Source: Spirodela intermedia (Eukaryota; Streptophyta; Magnoliopsida; Alismatales; Araceae). From it: DNA of 64,000 nucleotides. Position 1 is the first letter of the stretch. Every line of letters starts with the position of its first letter. The stretch covers positions 2,259,037 to 2,323,036 of the forward strand of contig LR746274.1 in assembly GCA_902729315.2 (NCBI GenBank), given 5' to 3'. The notes beneath the pieces were generated by a model. That model worked only from the letters and a program-made list of their open reading frames with translations. It made no database searches and was not told where the DNA came from. The position numbers and the translations under genes are program-made. Positions 24,619 through 35,900 of the stretch are shown one piece after another.

Positions 24619-25802
24619 ATGATGCTTGAATTTTGCAACGAAATACATTCGGGAGACCTGTCTCTTTGAAGCTTATGTAAACAGGATGAAGTATGTACAG
24701 CTTTTTGTGCTCCAGAGTGAGGTGAGTCTTCTCCGCAGATGAGGAGCGAATAAACTGGGCAGGATTTGATCATAGTATGGACCATCAAGGAGGACTAGAG
24801 ATATGAAGTATCTACACTTCTGTGCTTCACGCTGCAGCAGAGTGAATCCACGCACTTCTGCCACAACAGAAAGTCGAGGGTGTGAAATATTGTTCTTGTC
24901 TTTCTGAGGTATGCCTATGGATAGTCTTCTTCACACCCTTCCCCTCGATATATTTTTTTCAATATTTAATTTTATAGCTGCATTTATTGAGGATGAAATA
25001 TCTAAACACTGTAAAAAGCCACGATTTTACCCTGCTGTCCTCTTAATGAAAATTTCTCTCATGAGTTAGTATAATTCCATAAATGTGGTGCACAAAGTTC
25101 TTCTTCTTTATGCACCATATTGGCATGCAAGAAGATGACCTCAAGATTAAGCTCGGTAACGAATACCCCATCATTTGTATAGCTGTGATCTATCATGCTA
25201 TGATCGTTGGTGAATTTATGTATGTGATATTGATGGAGAAGTCAATTGTCTTTTCTTTCGTCCAAGTTGACTTTCCTTGGCCGCCAAATATTGAATAGAA
25301 ACATAGCTCTCGTGTAATTTTTAGCTCCATTGAAATGATGAACTCTGTGCAGCTGTTCATGTAAGAATGCCCTAATTATCTCTCTCTATCTCTCTCTTAA
25401 ATCCACCGAGAATCTATCTCAGCTAAAAGAATCATGACAATCTGTGTATTCATGCCCTATGCCATTGTTTTGTTACCTACTTGGGGTATGAAGATCCCAT
25501 TGTTTTTATTTTTTGGCTATCTTATGGGTCGAAATAATCTGAAGCTTTTATCAACCGAGTTAATTAGTGAGCCCCATAACCGAAACCAGAACATCTTGAT
25601 AGCATCTTATAGTGGGAATAGAGTCTGAAGTCACGTAGAGTATGATCTACTACTATTTCCATGAGAAAAAATGACTTTCAGACAGATATGTCATTAGCTA
25701 ATTATGAACTAATGATAATAAAAGAAAGAGTTGCCCGAGGAATGAAAGCACAGAGAAAATAAAAGGACGTGCCCGATGTATGATGATGGATGCAGCGAAT
25801 AA
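24619..25802. other. Region between convergent GTD-binding and MYB-CC genes
   Basis: The two genes converge here, so this 1.2 kb should hold both 3' untranslated regions. ORFs are short and unrecognised, and no repeats are evident. Confidence 0.4.
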
Positions 25803-28800
25803 TCACAGATTCTTCATACCGGGTTTACAGTTTCCGAAGAGTGGCCTTGATCTCCCTCTTGTGGAGGCTTGGGCAGCCAAAATCGCCGCTCTTCGTGGGC
25901 TCTCTACCGACGTCAAGCAACTGTCAATGGAGCACTCGGTGGGTCGGATCGTCCTGGTCGCTGATCTGTTTTTCAGAGTTTGAAGGGCGATTTCCGACCA
26001 GGAGCCGCAGTTGAGGGGTTCGTGGGGGAAGCTCGGGCGTTCTTCAGGGTCAGCGATGGCTAGTTCAGAGAGATTCTGCCTAGTCCCTTCCAAGTGGATC
26101 CCTGAGATGGCTGGCTCTGTCAGAGCATTGCAGGCTTTTTCTAGTATGGAGTTGAGGTATCTTCCCTGTGCCTCAATCCTTAGCTGAAGATGATGCTGAA
26201 CCTGCTAGGAGAAGAGCAAAACACAACGTGATGAATGAATGAATTGCCCGAAGGCAGCATTTGAAAAGGCAGCATTTTGATAGAGAATTAACTGGCTAGT
26301 TCGAGGTTCAGTCTAACCAAATGATGACATCTGAAGGAGCATTGGTCTGTGTAGGAAGTTCTAGGTCGTAGGAAGATATTGTAAAAGACTGAAGGTATTT
26401 TGGGACAGTTATCTAGGGTTCCTCCCTATATAAGGGGTGTTAGAGGTGAAGGAATCTCGAGAGGCGGTTGACTGCCATTCTCCCCTCTGTCCTCTGTGAC
26501 AGAGATCATTCTCCCTGTTCCTAGGTTTTGCAACAGTTTGTGTCAGTCAACTATGGGTGGGGATGCTGATGCATTTAAATGATGAGATTGATGTGATTTC
26601 TTCAAAGTGGGGCTAACCCAATACATCATGTCATGTGCAAGCTGATTTTTAAGGTTTTATTTAGCGAAAGAACTGAAATTTTCAGCTAATTATAAGAGTA
26701 AGTAGGAATTTAACTCAAAAGTAATTAGCTATGAATGGAGTTAGCTAATGCATTTGAAATGCATGGATCATTCTCACCTTCACTTTGTGAGTATTCTGAC
26801 ACCGTTCTGATTATTTTTAAGGTTGCACTTCTGTTCTGGTGTAGAAAAAGAGGTCACTGTTCTAGGTCATATCCTATTTAAAATTTTCATTTCCAGAAGG
26901 CAAGAGTGCAGAAAGTCAAATTAGTAATGCAATAGGAGAATGTTTCTCAAGATCTTTGTGTATGTGGGTCAAGAAGGTGACCTCCAGATGCTCATGCAGC
27001 CTCCTTTGGAGCTCCATTTGTACTCTCATCGCCTCATTACATCCACTGTGTCAAAGAAATTTAAGCAACGGCCTATTAAGAAAAAGATGAGGCATTGGAT
27101 ATATCATGGGCGTACTCATTCAATTCCTGAGCTACTCTCAATGACGGTGGCGATGACTGCCCTCCAGTGCCCTGGATTTCTCCAACACCGGTCTCTGCAA
27201 GTGCATGGTCCAAAGTTCAGTAGTGAAACAAGAGACAGACTCTTCTTGGCTGGCGTCTTTGTTGGGAGGCAAGTTGAAGAGTGTAAGCGAAGAAAATTCC
27301 TACTGAATTTATAAAATTAAATAATTTATTAATACAGGTTTTTAATTAGATTTTCCAGTGAGAGAAAAGCTATATCATTTATTTTGATATATCCCCATTG
27401 AATCAGATGTCCTCTTCTCCAACAGAATTTGCCCAATTTTTAGTATCACTAAAAAGAGAGTCCTCCACATGAGCACAAATCAGATGGCGTGAACTGTTAA
27501 AGACTCTTGTCATGACAATGTAGAATGGAAGCCATTTTGAAACCCACAAATCATGGATGGTTAATAGAAAAATAAAAACAGTTCTTGTTTTTTCAATAGA
27601 AAATTTCAATATTTATTAATTATATTCTTTATTTACTTCTTTAATACTATATACTAGATAGCCATAAATTTAGTATTATCATCATACTATTTATATTATA
27701 ATATATATAATTTAATAATAATAAATAATCTACCTTTATAAACAAACCAGCAGTTATTCCATCAGATCCCCCACCCATCCACACATACATGAAGCCCTGA
27801 CTAAATAGAGGGGCTTATTATCACTCCAACATTGCCAAGCATTAGCTTTTGGAACAAAGTGGTAGGATCTGATCAAACTAGAAGACAGAGAATCCGTATT
27901 TAATCTATAAATGACATAGCAGCTGCAAAAGATGACTGCCCTAGTGAGGCACGGAGAAAGTTATATCCGGGGCACAGTTGGAGGAAAAGGGATCTCTGAG
28001 ACATGAATAGTGACAATGAGGATCAATAGAAAGAGTTGGCATCTAATGCAAATGTCAAGTCATTATAAAGCATATAGATGAAGCACTAAGAAATACATTA
28101 ATGAGAAAAAATAAATAACTTAGAATGAGATATAGAGATCATTAGCAAACAAGAAACGGATTCAATTGGCCTGCTAAAGTTCTGTAAAAGCTAAGCTGGG
28201 AAAGGAAAGAGGTGTACATGGGACTCAGATTTGTGTTTTTTTTTTAAATTTTTGGTAAAAAAAGATAATTGCCTTTTTAACGGTCTATCTAATAAAATGG
28301 ACTATATTCATGCACACCTGTACTGTATCACCTTCTTGAGAATATCAAGAACTTGACATATATATTTATTTATTTATTAGCAAAAATGTTTCATCGGTTT
28401 GATGCGTACAATATCGCTCTCCAGCAAACAATGAAATGGATTTGGATGCGATTTAACAAATGAAAAGGGAGAAGAATATACCATCTTTAGGGCTGTCAGA
28501 GACCTCTTTGGATTTTGTTCCCAATCTGTATTTCTGCAAGATTATGAATTGGGAAAAATAGCTGTTAATTTGAGCCAAGATTCACAATACAGCCAAAATA
28601 AGTTTTAATATATATTAATCTGAGATTTTGAAGAGTAACAGAGCACATAAAATATATGCAAATTTTTACACATAAATAGAGCCACAGAAACAATGAAGAC
28701 CTGAAGATGACTTTTCAGGTGATAAAGGGTGAGGCCCTTGACAGCCATGGTTCGCATTATTGTCTTTGGTGTTGCTTCTGCAAGATCAATAAAAGAACAA

Positions 28801-29940
28801 AGCAAAAAAAAATTGCACCGTAAGACATGTTGAACTGCAAAGATGTTGAACTATTTATTCATGAAACATGGATTTATGTCCCGTTGGAGAAAATTTCTCA
28901 TATAAGGCACTCAATATATTTCACAGACCTTGTTGACATTTTTAGCATTCATGAGAGAAAATGTATCATTCTATCCTAGTGCTAGAAACTGTAAAAATCT
29001 TTTAGATTTACTTAATGCATTATTAGAATAATCTTTTTATCGAGAAAACTAGGATTGTACAAATAGGGTATGCAGGATCGGATTGGGCAGCCAGATTATC
29101 TGATCCTAGATCATCAGGGATTCAAATGTTGGGATGCCTGTCTGGGCAAAGCGGCTCGCTTCTTTGGACTAGAACCAGCCTATCCGAGTTGGTTCATCCA
29201 ATTCTGTGAAGATTACTGGTGATACATTTATAGGCCTCTTCTAACCCAAAAATCTGCTGACTCCGTTCTATTTTGTGTGTTCATGTTTCAAAATAAAAAA
29301 AATCCGTAAGCGTTTCTCCATAAGAAATAGAAAGTTTATAGATCTGCCATTATGCCAGATCTATAAAGTGAAGCAAGCAGCAGATCGTTCATCATACTCC
29401 CCAAACAGCCCATGATTGTATCTTACAGTGATCTTGAATGAGAGTATCATATAGTGAACTCACTCGTCCAACTAGATTGTATCACCAAGGCAGGAGAAGA
29501 AGAGATGATGTGACTCAAGAAGAAATAACGGAGATCATGCAAGCTCAGGAGAACAGGAGGGATCCTGGTCTAGCCGCTGAGACATCTACTGATAACTTGA
29601 GACAAAATCAACAGTGGATTATAATCATTAGTGATTTTCCACATATAAACAGTGGATTTATAAGTTAATGCTCACGAATGAGGTGGAGAAATTCCTTTTC
29701 CTGGCATGGATTATATGCATCTCAAATCCGACCAAAGAGATTCTGAAAGGAGGGGCACAGTTGGTGAGGAAATTGTGGATGGAGATTGACGAGCTCACTG
29801 TCCGGGCCACCCAGCTGGTTGACGGCATCGACGAAGCGCTCATGGAGCTCGGTCGTCCAGCGGAGCCGGGGCTTGGGGTCGGTGGTGAGGACGAGGCAGG
29901 CGTCCCCGAGCGGTCCCCGGTACTCCTCTCTGGCGAACAT
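25803..29940 (-). CDS. MYB-CC (GARP) transcription factor, MYR1/2-PHL type
   Basis: Six exons were assembled by phase: 29940-29799, 28777-28701, 28533-28482, 27194-27116, 27045-26982 and 26201-25803 (813 nt, 270 aa). All introns are GT-AG. The GARP/MYB-like DNA-binding domain covers about residues 20-78: TDPKPRLRWTTELHERFVDA, ATPKTIMRTMAVKGLTLYHL and KSHLQKYRLG. Residues 117-165 form the MYB-CC coiled coil (MRVQMELQRRLHEHLE, then VQHHLQLRIEAQGRYLNSIL). GDACLVLTTDPKPRLRW and LTLYHLKSHLQ place it with the MYR1/MYR2 subgroup, nuclear regulators of flowering and hormone responses related to phosphate-starvation factors. One oddity is an Ala where most relatives have Gly (MAVKG for MGVKG). The C-terminal 100 residues are Ser/Arg-rich and variable. 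ATG 29940 has a modest context, and a longer N-terminus through an unseen upstream exon is possible. Confidence 0.92.
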
Positions 29941-32749
29941 ATCCTCCCCACGGCGGCAACAGGACCAGATAAGGAAGGCAATTCACTTCGCTTCTCCACT
30001 CCACAACCGACGCAGGGGATTCCCCACCGTAGCCTTCTTCCGACCAATTGGGAATTCTTTCCTATCCTTGGGCTAGCAGCATCGCGAGACCACGGCGGCC
30101 ACCAAGAGCACAGACGGGGGAAGGTGGGGAGGTGGAGGAAGAGGAAGAGGAAGAGGAAGAGGAAGCTCCGGGGTGGTAGCAGAGGACTCTGCTTCTGGTA
30201 GTGGCGGAGGCCGCAGAGGGGCGAGCTCCCCCGCGCTGTCCCTTCCCTCCCCTTTTCGTACGAACGGGAGTGCACATTTTTCCAATATAGCCCCCAATCT
30301 GAGAATGATTTCTTTTTCAACCTTCTAGTTAATTTATTTTAGCACCTTTTCCGTACTTTTGCACCTCTGACGTTGACAGCAGGTGGAGTTTCCCCACCCG
30401 TCACATCCCCTTCATTGTAATGACGTCATCACCACACCCCGCTGTCCTCCTTTTTTTTTAAATAATCATATTAATCAAAATTAGATACCATATATACATA
30501 TATTCTCTCTCTACCTCTCACACCCACTCTCTCCATCTATAAAATGTATAGAAACAATACTTTATCACATAGCATAAAAAATTTTAAGTTAATATTTACT
30601 TTAAATAAAATATTAGTATTTTTTAGTTATATTTACATTAATTATCCTTCATGGAGTGCAATAAAAGACATTTATGTCAAATATATTGACATAAAATATG
30701 AAAAATGTCAATTATGATGTACCTGTAACGATATATTTTATCTTATTTTTATTTTTAAAAATAATTTTGATATCAATTTTGATGAAAAATGAGTCATTTT
30801 TAATAATAATACTTTTTATTCATGGATATTGTGACGTGGGTTCGTATTTAACTGATCTACCGAAAGTACCCATTTGTTTTCTGTACCACGACGTCACCAC
30901 GACGTTATCGGATGACGTGGCGTACTGTGCATCGTGAGAGAGAGAGAGAGAGAGAGAGGAGGGACCGGTCATGTTAGAGACGCAGTGGTGGTGAGTGACG
31001 TGCAAGAAGCCACGCACATGCGCGCGTGCGTGACATGCGAGAGAAAGTGGGAGATTTTTGCTGTGCTTGTTTAGTCAAACGAAGAGCGAAGAGAGAAAGG
31101 GCATGCACAGTAGAGCGAAGACAAGTGAGAGACTTGCATGCACACGCAGAGAGAGAGAGAGAGAGAGAGAAGATATGACAATAGTTGGAGATCTTTCACA
31201 GCGCCCGGTCATATCAACTCGTGATGTGAAAGGCCAAGAAGAGATAGAGACAGAGAGAGAGAGAGAGAAAGCAAGAGAGAGAGGAGACAACTCCCCCTTA
31301 GACGTGCACCAGCCGGAGGTCGCTCTTTAGCTGAACGGGACGCATGCCAGCTCTCACCGTGCACCCGCCTGGCCGACGGGAATAGTTCGGTCACATCCTT
31401 AAATAACAGTACTCACTCTACTTAATAGGACCTGTCTTACATATAAATTCTCTCAATAATAACTCCAAATATGATGACACTATCCGGGGTTCCAACTTTC
31501 ATGATTAGGTTAATACCAAGTCTTACTTTATTTAGTAAAAAAAGTTGAAAAGATAAACAAATTACTATTTTTTACTTTATTTAGTAAAAATACTTTATTA
31601 ATTTTTTAAGCTCATGCAAAAATGATAAATGATAAAGCAAATTCTACTTACAAACCTATGAAAATGTTTTCCAAGGTTCAAGGATGAACTTGGATGATGA
31701 TGATGTTTTGGGTGACGTAGTCGTGTTGACCATGGAGGTGTTCATGCTTCTTTATGCGTTGTTAAATGTCAACCCTTGGTCATATGTATCGACACCATTG
31801 TGATTCTCTCACTCAATTCTATTCCTTGACGATGTCAACATGTAAGGTCAACATTTGAAGCAAGTTCTGATGGGTTCAAAGTTAAAATATAAGAGACTAA
31901 TATGCAAATTTACGTATACAAAAAAAGAACTTGTGCATGGCGAAAACTTTAACTTTGGAGGACCCGTCAATATGATGTTACATAGTTTCTTTTTTTGGCA
32001 TTTTTACCGACGTTAATCTTCATTATATTTGGCCGATGCCCATCGAAACGAACTACATAAATTAATACAAAAATGGAGAATCATAGTACTTATTTTCCAC
32101 TAACAAGTTCCTTTTTTATTCACGTGGTAAATAAATGAAAATAAAATTCGGATGACGACCCAGGTTGCTTCTAGATGTTATATACTCCAAGATGCCCACA
32201 TTCCCACGTTACTTCGGTCTGAGCTGGTCCGTAAGCATACCATAGATGGTAAAATCTTGTACAATGATCCAGTCAACGCTCAGGGCATTATGCAAGTCAA
32301 ACCCATGAAAGTACCATCCTGAAGACAAAAAGCTTGATGAATCAGGGTAGATGGCGGCAATAGGAGCTTTATTTTAATGTAGATAACTTTTGGGGCTTCA
32401 AATCCAAGCCCCAAAGGAAAGTACACCGGACAAAAGTCAACTCAATCATCAGATAGACGAACTACTCAGGGTTTCTACAATAGGAATTACTCACATTTCT
32501 GAAAAGGCAAAAACGTTCCTGCAATGAATTTTATTTGATAAAAGCAAGCCTTCATCGTGGAAATATTTCCAATACCCATTTACTCAAAAACCTTCGGATC
32601 ATAAAATAAATAGTTAGGGAGAGATTATAGAACACTTGGGAAACAAGGAACTTGAAAATTTTAGCAAGCTACCATATTACAAGATGACTACATCCAACCC
32701 CAGAGCAGCCACAAGCCTCTCCAGATTCCAAAGGACAACAGAGAGAGAA

Positions 32750-32805
<56 letters not shown>

Positions 32806-32921
32806 ACTTACTCTCTCCCTCTAAGCTGCCAGATTGAGTCACAAATGCTTCTTCAATCTCCCAATCTCGCTCTGGCAGCCAGGACTTGAAGAACTGAAAG
32901 ACGGGTGCCTCTTGGTTCATG
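29941..32921. other. Intergenic region upstream of the MYB-CC gene
   Basis: About 29941-30300 is GC-rich and likely the MYB-CC leader and promoter. Around 30830-31010 there is a cluster of ACGT-core elements (gacgtgg, cgacgtcacc, gatgacgtggcg, gtgacgtgc) of the kind bound by bZIP factors. GA tracts lie at about 30937-30958, 31148-31170 and 31247-31285. From 31400 to 32700 the DNA is AT-rich without recognisable features. The right end includes the 3' flank of the RS-protein gene. Confidence 0.45.
32753..32794 (+). repeat. (CT)n microsatellite
   Basis: About 21 CT units, 130 bp beyond the stop codon of the minus-strand RS-protein gene, so probably transcribed as (AG)n in its 3' untranslated region. 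Confidence 0.9.
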
Positions 32922-35900
32922 TTACTGGCGCCTGTGCCCTGATCTCCTCCGATGTCCCGGCGAGCTGGACCTGGACCTGGACCTCCTCCTGCAGCGCCCC
33001 AAAAAAGGGCAAAAAGAAGACGACCATGTCAGTCGAAACGAGTACTAACAGCGCATTTTAATGGCACGGAGATGTAAGATGGTGGCTGCTACGGGCCTGT
33101 GCTTGCAACTAACACTAAACCCAATTTTTAGATGAGTTCTTGGGCCCTCACCTTGAGTCGGAATGAGAGTAGGGAGAATGCCTGCGTTGAGAATGCTTGC
33201 TATGGGGAGACCGCAAAACTTGTCTAGAAATGGAAACAATCATCATATTGATTGCGTAAGTAAATGGTATACAGAAACGGCCTTTACCAGCACAATGCCC
33301 TTCCATCATGATTGACCTATACCAGCACCAGCTCCAATTTTGAAGACGATGAAATATATTATACATAAACCACACGTGGATGATCAACACCGATGCATGA
33401 AAAGGGCAAAGAAGGATGCAACAGAGAAGGGGTTTGGTGATCTCTAGCATTCAAAATCCATAGCCACATCGGGTTAGCAATACATTATCAGAATCCAAGG
33501 AAACAATAATTCTGAAGTTAGTTTTCTATAACCTTCCTGAATCACATATTCACGAGGAAATATGATAATATCCTGTGAAACAACGGCATGCCACTTGAAA
33601 GACCCATTTTCCGTAATCATAATACGACATCAAAGTTGGAGCTTTCTGAAGAAAATATTTTATTTCAAAAGCGTGTATCGAGGCCACAGACAGCTTTGAA
33701 GAGTGTATAAAGATGGTTTACAGGTCTCCACTCAGCTGGAGCAGTCTGATTCACTTTTTCCATAGTTTCTCTTAATATGAAGTCAAAACACCCAAACATC
33801 CCTCAGAGTTGGTCACACCATTAAACACATCAAAGGCAACACATGCAACTCCAATTTATTGTTGGATACCGTTTCAAAAGGTTCATTAATCTGAAACTAC
33901 CGAATAAAACAGAGTAACATGAAAGTCCAACATATATTCTCCAGAAATTCATAATCACTCATTATGTGACTTTGTGGGCATGAACCATATTATTTGGTAC
34001 AAAGGAATGTCAATGATACTTGGCTTCAAAATCTAGCCGGTGAGGTCAGTGGAAGAATACCGGCAGAGAGTGAAAGGCAGCAGAAGCTGCCTCGTTGTGG
34101 GTTCCAAAACCTCAATTCAGTAACTTTCCCTGCATCCCACCTTTCTGTGTAGCCACCGTAGAATGTTCTAAATTGAAGCATAGGAGACGGCGGGCGTTTT
34201 AAAGTGCTTCCAGTTTTTCCTCACAACAAAGCGTGTATGGCAATTTTCTCTCTCAACAATATTTAGGGTGTCTACAAAGGCCAATTCGGACATAAATATC
34301 ATAATGACAATATGACGATATATCACACTTATTTTCCGATAGTTCCATCCTAATTTGTTCGCATGATCAATTACGAGAACGTCTGAGTAATAATATTACC
34401 TAAAATCTCAGTGGGCAAACTTACGATTATTCAAGGGCAACATAAGACCTTGTCTAGAAACGAAATATGACCTGTGTAAATCCATGTCTGAAGAGCGAGA
34501 TCAACTTTTTGTCTAAAGAACAAATCGTTGGATGTTCTATATTCCACAGAAAAGGATCAAACAGCTTCCTCTCAACAGATTCAACTTCAGTGGAACATAG
34601 TGCTTGATGGGGGTGAACAGCCGTATACAATGAATTATGAACAAGATACAGGTTCCTTTGTTGAGCAAGGAACTTTTTTTACACTTGTTGAGAGTTCCAA
34701 CAAAGTATCAAAACTGAAAGGCCCCTTTTGTAATTAACATATGCATCTTGATTTCTTCAATAGGAGCATTTCGAGTTCAAGTCTCCACAGATACATTGGC
34801 TATGATATCACTACTGGAATGATTCAAGATTTCATGAAATGTATGAAATCATGAATCTGAAATGTGTACTAACATTGACAATGACCCTCCCAAGTTCTTT
34901 ATTTTCTTGATACCTACCTTGCACCACAGTATAAGCGCACATTCCTTATAAATAGCCCTTAAAAGGAAATCAGTACTTGGTATAGCGTACAAAGATGTTC
35001 AAACGTCGGATTTCATCAAGAGGCTCCACAGTCTGATTAATTGTCCACGGCACAGTTCTGCAATGTATCACACGAAAAAAATGGAGCCATCTTCCTATTG
35101 CATTCCAAGGCTTTTCGCCAGTTCCATTCCCACCCCCATCTTTTCCTTTTCCCCGAAGAAAAGGCATATACCTATTCATAGCTCTGACTAGTAACTCCAT
35201 TCATGGAAGAAAATAGGACCACTTGGAACCAAATGCTTGGTAAATAAACAGGATGCAGTTGCATTCAGAATTTATATAAACTTGTTAAATTCGAATGATC
35301 TGCCATTGTAGTGTGAGAAATTTCTATAAGTTAACCCTTCAAACGAGGCTGGTTCCAAGCTCTTTAGGTTAAGGGTCTCTTAGGACCTAAGATCAGTCAT
35401 CAAAGGTGGGCTGACAATCATGAAGTCAGCCACGCTCCACTTTCACTGTCACGGCTCTACCTTCCAGTCCCTCTTTCCATTACTACAAGCACAGTTGCCA
35501 TGGTCACAACAGTTGCCATAACCATGTGTGGAGTTGAACTGACAGGTTACCCCACTATGGCCTGATACACAAAGTTGCTCTATATATTTGTTCTGAAACT
35601 AGGCTCGCCCTGCTGCCACTATTCCAAATTGCCCAGGCGTGCACAGTGGTATTGCTCGCAACTTTCCAACCCAAATGAAACCGAGAGTATCCAGATGTTG
35701 CCCATCACTAGGCACTGACTAGCTGAGAGAAACACCATTGGGACTCAACTGTGACTCGTCTACAATACATTGTTATATGACATCAACTATGTCTTATCGA
35801 TGCTGTCAAAAGCCAAGTTTTTTGTTAATGATTTACTGACAAAAATGGACAGATATCAAAAAACTTACAATGCACCGAAGCAATAGCAAAACTTACATTG

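Noticed and set aside
26940-27314. 124-codon plus-strand ORF
   Set aside because: Antisense to two verified MYB-CC exons and the intron between them.
29658-30320. 220-codon minus-strand ORF overlapping MYB-CC exon 1
   Set aside because: Different frame from the DNA-binding domain; it is open because the promoter and exon are GC-rich, with no recognisable motif.
32834-33061. 75-codon plus-strand ORF
   Set aside because: Antisense to the final RS-tail exon of the minus-strand gene.
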